In this document: piece by piece, positions 1 through 19,439 of the stretch
Layout: each line of letters opens with the position of its first letter
Numbering within the stretch: the stretch's first letter is position 1
From: Eulemur rufifrons
Taxonomy: Eukaryota; Chordata; Mammalia; Primates; Lemuridae
DNA length: 64,000 nucleotides
Assembly (NCBI RefSeq): GCF_041146395.1
Contig: NC_091006.1
Span: 4,780,001 to 4,844,000, forward strand
Direction of reading: 5' to 3'
Program-made: the position numbers and the translations under genes
Notes under the pieces: model-generated
The model's database searches: none
Seen by the model: the letters and a program-made list of their open reading frames with translations, nothing else
Told to the model about the DNA's origin: nothing

Positions 1-1623
1 CCGTGAGCCCACCAGCCCTGCTTCACCCACTGCCCTGGACATCTCAGAGCCCCTTGCTGTATCAGTGCCACCTGCTGTCCTAGAACTGCTGGGGGCTGGG
101 GGAGCACCTGCCTCAGTCTCCCCAACACCAGCTCTCAGCCCCGGCCCGAGCCTGCGTCCTCATCTCATCCCCCTGCTGCTGCGCGGAGCCGAGGCTCAGC
201 TGAGTGACCACTGCCAACAGGAAATCTGCAGCAAGCTGGCAGTGCCTGGTCCCCGGGGAGCCCAGAGCCAGCATGGTGAGTCCTGCTCAGCCCACCCTGC
301 ACTCTCACAGACCCTGAGGCCGCCCAAGGACCCAGCTGAGCCCTTTCCATTCCCTTCTGTGTAGGTCCTGGTATGGATTCACCGTTGCTGCCCCCACCCC
401 TGACCCTCCTGCGCCCTGGGGGTGCCCCACCCCCACCCCCCAAGAACCCAGCACGCCTCATGGCCCTGGCCCTGGCTGAGCGGGCTCAGCAGGTGGCCGA
501 GCGACAGAGCCAACAGGAGCATGGGGGCACCCCACCTGCTCCCCACTCCCCTTTCCGCCGCTCACTGTCCCTGGAGGTGGGTGGGGAGCCCCTGGGGACC
601 TCAGGGAGTGGGCCACCCCCCCACTCCCTAGCCCAGCAGGGTGCCTGGGCCCTGGGTCCCCCATCCTACCTACCGAGGCAGCAAAGTGATGGGAGCCTGA
701 TGAGGGGCCAGCGGCCCATGGGGACCTCAAGGAGGGGACTCAGAGGCCCTGCCCAGGTCAGTGCCCAGCTCAGGGCAGGTGGTGGGTGCAGGGATATGCC
801 AGAGACAGCAGCCCAGTCCCCATGTTCTGTCCCCTCACAGGTTCCTACCCCTGGTTTCTCCCCAGCCCCTAGGGAGTGCCTGCCACCCTTCCTTGGGGTC
901 CCCAAACCAGGCTTATACCCCATGGGCCCCCCATCCTTCCAGCCTGGCTCCCCAGCCCCAGTCTGGAGGAGCTCTCTGGGCCCTCCTGCACCACTCGACA
1001 GGGGAGAGAACCTGTACTATGAGATTGGGGCAGGTGAAGGGTCTCCCTATTCTGGCCCCACCCGGTCCTGGAGTCCCTTTCGCTCTATGCCCCCTGATAG
1101 GCTCAATGCCTCATATGGCATGGTTGGCCAATCGCCACCACTCCACAGGTCCCCCAACTTCCTGCTCAACTACCCACCACCCCCCTCCTGCTTCCCCCCT
1201 GACCACCTTGGCTACTCAGCCCCCCAGCACCCTGCCCGGCGCCCCACCCAGCCTGAGCCCCTCTATGTCAACCTATCCCTAGGGCCCAGGGGTCCCTCAC
1301 CTGCCTCTTCCTCCTCCTCTTCTCCTCCTGCCCACCCCCGAAGCCGTTCAGATCCCGGCCCCCCAGCCCCCCGCCTCCCTCAGAAACAGCGGGCACCCTG
1401 GGGCCCCCGCACCCCTCACAGGGTGCCTGCGCCCTGGGGGCCTCCCGAGCCACTCCTGGTCTACAGGGCAGCCCCACCAGCCTATGGGAGGGGGGGCGAG
1501 CTCCACCGAGGGTCCTTGTACAGAAATGGAGGGCAAAGAGGGGAGGGGGCTGGTCCCCCACCCCCTTACCCGACTCCCAGCTGGTCCCTCCACTCTGAGG
1601 GCCAGACCCGAAGCTACTGCTGA
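1..1623 (+). CDS. ARHGAP33: ARHGAP33 (SNX26/TCGAP), C-terminal part
   Basis: This is the 3' end of a Rho GTPase-activating protein of the sorting-nexin/TC10-Cdc42 GAP family; the PX, SH3 and GAP domains lie upstream, outside the window. Two exons are seen. One runs from the window start to 275 (donor GTGAGT at 276). The last runs 365-1623 after a TAG acceptor, with phase-1 joining, and ends at TGA 1621-1623. The encoded tail is very rich in Pro, Ser and Gly, with polyproline runs and tyrosine motifs such as ENLYYEIG and EPLYVNL, and ends GQTRSYC. It matches the remembered human ARHGAP33 C-terminus almost residue for residue. The tail is expected to bind SH3 proteins (family knowledge). An internal GT/AG pair in the last exon (about 755-840) could be removed as an in-frame alternative intron, but the frame is open throughout. 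Identification is secure; the start of the first exon is unknown. Confidence 0.96.
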
Positions 1624-2015
1624 GCTACAGCTGGGAGGCCCTTCCTCCCTCCCCTCCACCCTCACTGGGTCTTGCCCCAAACCAATCCCTTTTTTGTATT
1701 TTCTTGCATTCCTGACCCCTACCCTAAGTTTCTAACTTTGTAACTTGCTTCTCATGTGGGTCCCTAACCAATAATCATAGCTTCCCTGCCCTGGGCTGAG
1801 GGGTACACCCATCCCCCCACCACCCTCCATCCTGGGAGCCCTCGCACAAATCTGAGGGAGGGCTAGGCTGACACCTCGTCCTCCCTTTCCCTCCAGGAGC
1901 CCCAGCATGTCCTGACCTGTGCACAGGGGCTGGGGGGACAGCTCCTGCCCTTCTCTCCCCACATACCCCACTAAACCATCTGACAAAATTAATGAATAAA
2001 AATGGTGCAAATGTG
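1624..2015 (+). promoter_or_regulatory. ARHGAP33 3'UTR and poly(A) signal
   Basis: C-rich 3' untranslated region after the ARHGAP33 stop. A canonical AATAAA lies at 1995-2000. A GT-rich stretch follows within 30 bases, consistent with cleavage near 2015. Confidence 0.8.
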
Positions 2016-2080
2016 GCCACTGGTGTCGTGCTGGGCTGGACTTAGTGACTGATTAAACAGACAGAAGGTGGCTTTATCAT

Positions 2081-2086
2081 TTTATT
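2081..2086 (-). promoter_or_regulatory. Poly(A) signal of TEX14-like gene
   Basis: On the minus strand this reads AATAAA, 17-22 bases beyond the stop codon of the TEX14-like gene. The implied 3'UTR is very short. It converges tail-to-tail with the ARHGAP33 signal 81 bases away. Confidence 0.65.
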
Positions 2087-2102
2087 TCCTTTGGGGCAGG
2101 CA

Positions 2103-5100
2103 CTAGGTGGGGAGTTGCTCCTGGAAGGCTCTGCGGGACGGCATCTGCAGAGAGGGTGCCAAGGGCACCCAAGGAATTGGGTCAGCAGTGGGGCCGAGGC
2201 TGGGCTTGCCTCTGAGCTGGCATCTACTTTGAAGCTCTGCTGTGATCTCCTCCAGCAGATCCATCCTGGGGAGTAGCGGGGAATGGGTAGACCTAGGGTT
2301 ACCTCAGGGATGAGGAAGGGGCCGGGGGTCCCCCACTAGGGCCCCATTTCTCACTTCTGAAGGCTGGAAAAGAGACTTCCTCCAGTCAGCTCAGTGCTGG
2401 GGGCCTGCAGGACAAAAAGGCTGGAGCTGTCACCTGGTAGCCAGGAAGCTCCAATGGGAGCTCCAGTGGGCCTGGGATGGGGCCCAGGATGGGCTCGGGG
2501 ACCTCTGCTTAGCCTGCCCTCGTGGCCTTCCCTGCCAGCAGCCTCCCAGGGTGTGGGACGCCTCCGAGGGTCAGCAGGCAGGGGGTGGGCTCACAGGGCT
2601 GGGGGTCCAGCGGGGTAACCCTGTGTGTGTGCTGCTGCAGCCCCTGCAGAGTTTGGATCTTGGCTGAAAACTTCCTCTCAAACTGCGCCACAGAGCTCTG
2701 GATCCCCAGCAGGGAGGCTGAGTCCTGAAGGCTGGAGTGCAGGGCAGGGCCCTGGGGAAGCAGGGTTGGTCAGGGGTCACAGGTCAGGGGACAGTTGGGA
2801 GTCCTTCGGGGTCCCGGTTAGAGGGGAGGCAGCCAGGAACTTGGGTTGATGACTACTGGGGGGCAGGGATCCCAGGTTAGCAATGGTCCCGCAGGGCTCT
2901 GGGGTATCCATACTGTTGATCCGGGCTGCAGACAGCAGTGCAGGCCGACCCTGGCTGTGGGGCTGTGGCTGGGGCCGGGGCAAAGGCGGGGGCTGTGACT
3001 GGGGCTGCTGCCTAGAGTCAAGCTGCTGCCTGAGCTCCAGGCTGCGCCACTCTGGACCCTGCTGTGGCCCGTGACCTCAGGAATCTTCAGGGCCTGCAGA
3101 GAGTGATGGCAGAGAGTTGACATAGGTTGCCCAGGTGCCCACAGCTCTCTTGGTCCCCTACATCCCTGCCCTGGCTCCTACCTGGGATGGGATGGGGCCA
3201 CGGGACATCACAGGCGGCACAGGCCTGGGTGTAGTCTTGGCTCTGGGGGCCACTTCATAGTATAGTTTCTCTATGGGGACAGACCAATTGGTTGGACTGA
3301 GGGAGGCACAGCTCAGCTGTGCCCAGCACCCACCATCATCCCCCTCCTTGCTCTCTAACCTGGTGGGGAGCCCTGGAGTGCAGAGGACAGTGTCGTCCAC
3401 TTGGTCAGGGAGCTCACCTCAGGAGCTGAGTCCTATGGAAGGGAGGCTGAATATGGCGACATGGGCCCCACCTGGGGTTCCATGGCTCCATCCACCCCCT
3501 GATGACCTGTGCTGTACCTGGGCCACGGCCTCCCGTAGCTGATACCGAGTACTCTGCAGGCTGCCCCAGCGGTCAGCAGGCCTTAGGCCCAGCCCAGCCT
3601 GAATCAGGGCCTGGTAGGGGGCTGGTACCAGGGGGTCTAGGGCCGGGCTCTCACCTGCCTCCAGCTTGGCCTTCACCTCAGGCCCCTCTCTTCCAGCCCA
3701 GGGCAGCTCTCCTGTGAGGAAGCACGATTAGGGGACCCAAACAGGTGGGGCGCCTCAGTGGGGCAGGGTATAGAATCACTCACTGACCAGTGAAGACCTC
3801 CTGGGCCAGGATGCAGAAGCTGTAGAGGTCTGAGGTGGTGGCAGGCATGTCACCGCAGATCAGCTCAAGTGGCAGCCATGGATACAGTTCAGGGGGTGGG
3901 GGCAACCCTGGGCCTGGGCCTCCCCAGGGGTAGCCCTGCTGCCGCCTGTGGAGCCCAAGGAGACTGGTGAGCCCATGGCTGCTGGGCAGGGACGAGGGGC
4001 AGGCAGGGAGGCAGGCACTCACCTGGGCCACAGCCAGCGCTGGTGCAGCGAACGCCCGTGCTCCAGGCTGCCCACCTTAGCCAGCCCCGGCCGCACAAGC
4101 TGCACAGCGTGGGAGCTGAGGCCGCCGTGGGCACGGCAGCGGGCCTGCAGGAACAGCAGGGCCTCCAGCACCTGCAGCAGCAGCTGGCCCGGCAGCAGGC
4201 CTGGCACAGTCTGGGGCCCCTCTTCACGTGGTCCCCGAAGGTGCAGCATCACATGCAGGGAGCCCAGCCACACAGGCTCGAAGAGCAGGCACAGCCCTGA
4301 CAGGTCCGCTGAGGGGCTCAGTGCCATCAGCAGCAGCAGGCTGGGGTGGTGCAGGGTACTGGACAGGAGGAGAGCAGGCCACTCACAAGCAGGCCCCAAA
4401 CCACATAGGGTAGGAGCTGCTCCTGGGCACAGACCACCCACCGCGTGCCGGGGGGGGCAGACGATCCATACCAGCCTCCAAAGGAAAAACTGAGAGGCCA
4501 GGTCACAGAGCCCAGCAGTGGTAGAGCCAGCACCCACTTCATATCCCATCCGTTCCACCCCTCCCATGCCACCTCCTCTCTGGGGCCTACAGGACACTGC
4601 ACACAGAACTGGGTGCCCACTTTCCAGTGGGGTGGGGATCACCCCAGCGGGAGGGCTCTATGCCAGGTGCTGGCCCCGAAGTGAAGACTCTAACCGTGGC
4701 TATTGCCATACTTCCTGGTCGTCTGTTTTATGAAACACTTGAGTTGGGAGGGCAGGCAGGAGACGGGCCAGGGGACCGGGCTTGGTGACTACCTGCAGTG
4801 CCGAAGGTCAGCCAGCAGCACATCAGGCTGGGCACCAGGGGCCCTCAGCTGCCGCACGGTCACGGGGTGGCCCCTCCACAGGAGGCTGGAGAATGGGGAG
4901 GGGGAGAAAGCACCGCTCTGAGACCAGGGGGGCTTTCCTCGTGAGGGGACTCTGCAAGGGCATAAGAGAGGGCTCTCACTTGGCCATGAGGGTGTGGGAG
5001 CTGCTCTCGTAGGTGCGGTCGGGTTCACCCTGGGCTGGCAGCAGCTCCTTGGGGTCCGCGAGGGGTATGCTCGTTACTAGCCCCAGTGGCCACAGGCTGC

Positions 5101-8100
5101 TCAGCTGGGGTGGGGGACAGACCATGAGGCACAAAGATGACAGGGGTAGTTCCCACTCCCCCAACCTCTCCCGCTTACCTGACCGAACCCCATGGCCGGG
5201 ACCCTGGGGGATCTCCCGATCTGCTCTAGCCTCTGCGCCCTGGGTAAAGGGCAAGCTGAGGGTAAGTCTGGAGTAGGTGGGCATGGTGGGGGGTGGGGGG
5301 GCTTCAGGGTGTGGACAGTTACCTGTCTGCCTGCCACAGTGAGGACAGGGAGCCAGGTAGGCTGTTCCCAGATCTGGCCTGCAACTGGCCCAAAGATGCC
5401 ATGAGTGCCAGCTCACTGCCATGCACTAATGCTGATATGCGGGCACGGCAGAGCTGTATCAGCTCCAGCACCTGGATGGGGGCAGGTGGGGTGAGGCCAG
5501 GTGGGGGTGCTGGCCCTGATGCTCCCACCCCCACCTGGGCCACTGCTCACCTCCCAGCTCTGCTTGGCACCACCCTGCTCGGCCCAGTCTCGTGCTGTGC
5601 GACCCTGCTGGTCATGCAGACGCAAGTCGCCCCCTGCCTGCAGCAGGTGCAGCATCACTGGGCCGCAGCCCGAGAAGGCGGCCGCGTGCACTGGTGTGCT
5701 GCCGTCAAGGCAGCGGCTGCGGTGGAAAAACGAGGGTCGGAACTGATTAGGAAAGGGATGGAACAGGCCCCCAAAGTGGCAAGATCGGGCCCTGAGGGAA
5801 GGGAGGAATCACTGTGAACCTGGGAGGTGGGAATCAGGATGGGAGGGGTCACCTGAGGACACAATGGGGTCTTTGAAGGGGCGGCGCAGAATGGGAGTGG
5901 TCACTGGGGAATGAGAAGGGGTTAATGGAGAGGACATGCAGGGTCACCAAGAATGGGAAAGGAGTCACGAGGGAGAGGCCTCAGGGGAAGAGAACCCTGG
6001 GAGCGTGGGGGCAACACCGCCTGTCCACTCACTGGTTCGGGTTGGCACCAAAGGCCAGCAGGAGCTGCACCGCAGAGGTGTGGCCCAGCAGTGCCGAGAG
6101 GAAGAGCCCCGTCTGCCCAGCAGAGTTCTCAGCATCTACCTGCACAACTGAGGGGTGGGGAGGCTTAGGACGGTCCCAGCTCCATCCTTCAGGGACAGGG
6201 GTCCTGACGGCCACTAAGGCAAACACCCTTGCCAATTCCCAGCCTCTACACTCTCTCCTGGACTGGGTGACCCTTGACCCCAGTTTCCATCTCTGTCCTG
6301 GAACCCCTACCCTCCAGCTGCTGAGGACTCTAACTCAGACTCTGTCTCAACACAGCGCCCCAGAAGTCACCATTAAGTCCACAGAGCTAGAACAAGGGGT
6401 GACATCTACCTGCCCTGCAAACAACCGTCCCCCATTCCAAAGGTGGCAAAATCACACAAAGGTCCCCAGGGGCCAAGAGGAAGAGGATGCATAGGGACTG
6501 TGGCTTACAGGAACCTTGTGCACTGTCCAGGCTAGTCAGCCTCCACCCAGTGCTAAACTCAGTGTGGTACACACAAGTCCCACACGGCCAGCATCCAATT
6601 CTTCAAGGAAGGCAAACTCTCTGAATTTTATCAGGAAATCTCTCAAATTTATTTCTGAACACTGCATCTAAGAGCTAAATCCAGGCAGCAACCCCCTCTG
6701 CACCCCCAACTCTATGCCTGTGCCCCTCTCCGCACCATCACCCTGCTCAGATTCCCCTCCCAACCACTCACCCTCTGCCCCAACCCCTGTATCTCCCCAC
6801 CCATCATTCCCAAGTTCTTCTTCCTCCAGCCCCTATCCCAGGAAGGTCAAATGCGTGATGTCCTCATCCTTGCACTCCTGCACTCCTATGTCCTTGGCAG
6901 ACATGGCTAATCAATCATGTACTTCATCCAAGACAGCTTGGTCTCTGCCATGAAATCCCTCCAAATGTAGTCCCTCAGGAACCTCTGAATACCATGTTCA
7001 CTGCATCACATTGTATTCAGCCAATCATCTTTTTTTTTTTCCCTCGTCCTAAAGTCCAAAGGCATCACCGTCTTTTGCAATGGCACACTAACTGGCTTTC
7101 TGCACTCATCTTGCCCCAGGGAGGTCTCTTCTTAAAACACAAATCATTTTAAGGACTACATAGTCTTGTACAAGTTGTTCCCCAAAAAGAAAAAGAGAGC
7201 AAGGCTCATTTTGAATGACCTTGATTCCAAAACCAGATGAGAGCCAGAAAATAAGATTAGATATCAATTCCATTTACAATCATATATGCAAAACCCTAAA
7301 TAAAATAAAATTGATGTTTCAACATAAGAAAATCTATCAATGTAACAAAATTCATTCATGTTGGAGTAAAGGACAAAAATCACGTTTAACTCAGTAGATA
7401 CAGAAAAAGTGCTTGATAAAATTCAATACTTACTTATCATTAGGAAAAAAACACCTTAGAAAACTCAGATAGGAACTCTCTCACTTGCTAAAAATTATAA
7501 ACCAAAAAAACAACAGCAAGCATGATACTTAATTCGAAAACAGACTAATTCCCCTTAATATCAAGAACAAGGAAATAGATGTCCTCCGACAACGTGGTTT
7601 AGGAGTTCTGGCCAATACCTTAAGTCAAGAAAAACAAATTAGAGTTTAAATACCGAAGGGCTGAAACCAAACTGCCACCATCTGCAAATAACAAAAAAAA
7701 AAAAAAAACCCTAAAAGAATCAACAATTATAACTATTAAGCAAGTTCAGAAAGTGGCTAGATATATAATCAACTTTAAAAAAATCAATGGAAATTGTTAA
7801 TGTAATGTTATTTGTCATGTTAATTTCCTGCTTACAACGCCAATGGTTTCCCATCACACACACAACAAAATCCAACAAAATTCACACCCCTTCAGCCTCA
7901 GTCCTCTCCCTGAGTCCTGCCGCTACTCACACATGCGCAGTGCATCATGACTCCAGGGCCCTTCGCACAGGCTATTCCATCTTCCAAGAGTCTGTCCCTT
8001 CCCTCCTCCTTTTGCTTGACTGGCTCTTATACTGTGGGACGCAAGTATCACCCCCACTTGAACTGCCATCCTGTCTAACGTGTCTCACCCTCATCCTCAG

Positions 8101-9161
8101 CCTATTACATTTCATTCACAACGATCTAGAGGTCATGTTCACCCTCAAATCCCCATCATGGACCACAGAGCCTGGCACGCAGAAGGTTCCCAGGACAAAA
8201 CTGCTGACTGGCCACACCCTCCATACTGCTCCTTAATCCTGCCCCTACGGGCGGGCGGTCCCAACAGCCAGGCCCTCACCTCTCCGCAGGAGCCTGGTCA
8301 GGCCCCAACCTGGGCCCCCAGCCACAGCCAGGCGATGCAGACGGCCCACCTGGGTGTCCGGATCCCGCACGGAGCCCAGCTCCACGGGGAAGCGAGAGGA
8401 CAGCGAGGGCATCCGTGGGCTGCAGACTCAGTCAGTTCCTGGGCAGGGGCCAGCTAGGGGGGGTCTCATGAGGGCAGGAGGAAGTGAAGGGCCGGGCCTC
8501 TGGCAACAATAAAGCAGTAAAAACAGAGCTTGCTGGGAGTCGGGGGGGGGGGGGCAGTCTAGACGGAGAGGGGATTCAGGAGGGGTCTGATGGGACGGGA
8601 GGCCTCCAAATGAGGATTCGGGTGGGGCCTGGGAGAGCTACATACCCGCAGGTCAGGGGTCTAAGGCAGTCCGAGGGCTGGGAGGGGGCGTGCAAGGGTA
8701 GTAAAAAGCGCGGTGAGGATAGGATCCGAGCCTGGGAAAGGAGTCCGAGGGCGCAGGAGGCGGCTCTGAAGATTACCGGTTGGAGGAAGAGGGGCCTGTG
8801 GTTTAGGATCTGAGAGGGGCCCAAGGGAGGGCGCTCTAAGGACAGGATCCGAGGACTGGGAAAGGGGTCTGAGGAGGGACGTGTGGGGTCTGAGTCCAGC
8901 AGGAGGTCGGGGGACGAAAGGCAGAATCGAGGGTCTGCGGGGGTGGAGGCGGGGACTGGGGCCTAGGGGAGTGTCTGCCTGTTGCGGTGCGGCCTGCAGG
9001 CGGGGGGCAAGGGCTGAGGGAAACGGGGGTCTGAGGGCGGAGTCTGAGGGCGGGGGGAGGAGCCTGGTGGAGATCTGAAGGCCTCGAAAGCTCTAGTTCT
9101 CAGTCCAGACCTCTATCCTGGTGGCTTTGCACCTACCGTTGGACTCCATTGTGGTCTTCAT
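2103..9161 (-). CDS. TEX14-like ankyrin-repeat pseudokinase (unnamed paralogue)
   Basis: Seventeen in-phase exons can be chained from ATG 9161 to TAG 2103: 9137-9161, 8280-8426, 6033-6147, 5551-5716, 5323-5471, 5179-5239, 4980-5104, 4793-4885, 4023-4358, 3788-3945, 3518-3711, 3360-3432, 3182-3270, 2914-3093, 2620-2751, 2355-2404, 2103-2265 (2256 nt, 751 aa). The N-terminus has ankyrin repeats nearly identical in layout to TEX14: [13 protein letters not shown], then [15 protein letters not shown], then [11 protein letters not shown]. Next comes a kinase-like domain (about residues 210-520) in which the catalytic Lys, HRD and DFG motifs are all lost. A Pro-rich linker and a C-terminal coiled coil follow ([34 protein letters not shown]). 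TEX14 is a germ-cell intercellular-bridge protein that binds CEP55 through a GPPxxxY motif; I see no such motif here. Exons 1-13 are firm; 14-17 are a best model. A recent functional gene is implied by the unbroken frame, but expression is unknown. Confidence 0.85.
7200..7790 (+). mobile_element. LINE-1 ORF2 fragment
   Basis: Within intron 2 of the TEX14-like gene. The sequence matches the L1 ORF2 reverse-transcriptase-to-C-terminal region in sense orientation but is broken by many stops and indels. A run of A (7690-7707) interrupts it. Confidence 0.65.
7835..8190 (+). mobile_element. LINE-2 3' fragment
   Basis: Resembles the L2 3' consensus (CAATGGTTTCCCATC... CTTCGCACAGGCTATTCC... CAGAGCCTGGCACGCAG). 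It is old and diverged, and lies just 3' of exon 2 of the TEX14-like gene in intron 2. Confidence 0.5.
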
Positions 9162-9330
9162 GTGACTGTCACGTGACCCCTGCGCGCTAGGCAGTATGAG
9201 CGGGAATCCCAAGCACATGCGCATCAGTGACCTCCTGCCACGCTTGCGCAGTAGCCTTAGCCTCCCAGAGAGGTGTCCCCTTGGCCCGGGAGTGACCCCA
9301 GAGAAAAGTCAGTCGTGTTCGACCCAGAGC
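9100..9330. promoter_or_regulatory. Promoter region of TEX14-like gene
   Basis: A palindromic E-box GTCACGTGAC (9168-9177) sits just upstream of the minus-strand start codon at 9161. Two NRF1-like GCGCA elements (ATGCGCATC near 9219; TTGCGCAGTA near 9245) lie further upstream. The adjoining 8480-9100 (intron 1) is G-rich with CpGs. No TATA box is seen. The plus-strand side holds a short open frame (9196-9462), so divergent transcription is possible but unsupported. Confidence 0.5.
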
Positions 9331-9829
9331 TGTGCGCTGCACCTTCCTCACTTCTTGCCGACCCACAGGACTTCTTTGCGACGCGGGCCCTACTTGATCC
9401 CTGTCCTTGGCTGTCTTCGTCCCATGCTTCTTACCCACCCCCGAAGAGTTTCCTCTCTGTAGCTGCTCCCGCCTCTCCCCTGAGCCCCAGGACTGGAAGT
9501 CCCTCTGGATGCCTATCCCTGGACGTCCCCTAGGACCTGTCACACCAAGCGGGTCCCACACTGGCCTCAAAACTGTGTTTTCTCCCTGTCCCCATCTAGG
9601 GTTGGCCCAACTGTCCCCCTTTGCAAACCAGAGCCCTGGGCCTCACCTCTCCACCTGGCCCGTCAGCCCCATAGCCCATCCTCTCAGCCACCTGACTGTC
9701 CTTTCTACCACCCCCCACCTGCCCTCCCCGCACCCCGGCCCTGTCCCAGCCTCCCCTGGGCTCCCAGCCTGTCTCCACTCTCTGGTCCCCCCTCTGCATG
9801 GCAGCCAGGGGGATCTTTCTGACCCTGTC

Positions 9830-10290
9830 CCTCCCCTGCCTGAAACCCTCCTGACTCCCTAGTGCCCCTGGGACAAAGTCCAAGCCCTGCAGTCTGGCAT
9901 CATCTCGCCCTGCCCACCCTCCATCCTTGTCTGTCCACTCCCCAATCTGTGTCACACGCATTGTGTCACATGCACTTGCCTTTGAATGCGCTCCTCAGTC
10001 TTCACCAGCTGATCTTATGAATTCTCTGGGATGCCCTCTTGGTCACCCCCAGTGTGCGTCAGGGGCCTCCCTGGCCTCCCACAGCCCCCTGGGCTTCCCC
10101 AACACAGCCCTGACTACTGTGCCTGGGCTTCCCCATCATAGCTGTGGCCACTCTGCAGTGTCACTGTCTGAAGATGGATCCGTCTACCCCCACTGGACTA
10201 AGAGCCCTGTGAGGCAGGGCCTGGGGTTGTCTTTGTCACTGTTGTGTCCCCAGCATTGTTCACCTCAGAACCTAGCCCAGAAGGGGCCTC
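9830..10290 (+). mobile_element. LINE-2 3' fragment
   Basis: Diverged L2 with the typical order of motifs: CTGCCTGAAACCCTCCTGAC, GGACAAAGTCCAAGCC, then near the end CCTGTGAGGCAGGGCC and GTGTCCCCAGCATTG. It fills much of the 1.4 kb between the TEX14-like promoter and the PRODH2 3' end; nothing else was recognised there. Confidence 0.6.
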
Positions 10291-10646
10291 ATTCAGTGTC
10301 ATTAACTGAGAGGGTGGTTTTGCTCTTCATTCTGTCCCTCCCTGGACATGTGGCCTCGGCCGAGCCTCATGATTTTCATGGTTTGGTGTCTGCTTTTCAT
10401 CTAGGCATTCACTGGGGTGACCAAAAGTTCCTGCATGAGTCACTGACCAGGCCATCTCAGGACAGGCTGCCTCAGAGTTGAGAGGAGGCTTCCTTAGTCC
10501 TCAGTTAATGCCCTTGCTCTGCCCCAGGGTCATCTAAAGATCTCTGAGCTGCAGAGTCCCCTTGCTTGGGCTGGCTGCGGTCCAGAATCCTTCCTCAAGG
10601 TGGTGGCTTCAATGCAGGACAGCAGCCTGGGCGATAGCTTGGGACC

Positions 10647-10652
10647 TTTATT
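10647..10652 (-). promoter_or_regulatory. PRODH2 poly(A) signal
   Basis: Minus-strand AATAAA located 23 bases after the PRODH2 stop codon, giving a very short 3'UTR. Confidence 0.7.
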
Positions 10653-10674
10653 GACCACATGCCCCCCAGGGGTG

Positions 10675-19041
<8,367 letters not shown>

Positions 19042-19299
19042 GGATCCCTTGCCACCTCTGCGTCAGGGCAAGGGACTTTGGAGGCAGCAGGTTCACCAAC
19101 TGTGCCTGGCTGAGGCAGGGGCCAGTGACTGATTAACCAGACAAATCTTTAGGGTCACAGGCTCCTTGGGGGGGGCAGTTAATTATTAACTGATGGGGAC
19201 ACAGTTCAGAGTAACGGTAACAGGAGAGGAGCCCCCCAGTAACAGCCCCCAACAATCCTCAGCACAACAGCTCACACTTACTAGGTGCCCAACATGTGG

Positions 19300-19432
19300 C
19301 AGGGGTGCCAAGTGAGAGCCTGGGCTCTGGAGCAAGGATCCCTGGGTTCAAAGCCGTTTGGCTTTGTGATCTTGGGCAAGGTACCTAACCTCTCTCGCTG
19401 CAATCGCTTCATCTTAAAATTGGAAGCAGTGC
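19300..19432 (+). mobile_element. MIR SINE fragment
   Basis: GGGTTCAAAGCCGTTTGGC followed by TTGTGATCTTGGGCAAGGTA. Lies about 260 bp upstream of the PRODH2 start. Confidence 0.6.
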
Positions 19433-19439
19433 AGTCTTA

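Noticed and set aside
2434..2502. Possible extra TEX14-like exon with the frame [25 protein letters not shown] followed by GTGACA
   Set aside because: It would leave a 29-bp intron before the exon at 2404 and has no polypyrimidine tract; the 2620-to-2404 junction fits phase without it.
2777..3061. Alternative frame for TEX14-like exon 14 (Gln/Pro-rich, starting after CACAG at 3062)
   Set aside because: It has no donor that reaches the coiled-coil frame of the next exon, whereas the frame entered at 3093 ends at GTATGG in the right phase.
4019..4642. 207-codon minus-strand frame read as one exon
   Set aside because: Only 4023-4358 is exon; the upstream part is intron read-through before the acceptor at 4359-4360.
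9196..9862. Plus-strand frames opposite the TEX14-like promoter
   Set aside because: No family resemblance and no splice structure; the second frame overlaps the start of L2 sequence.
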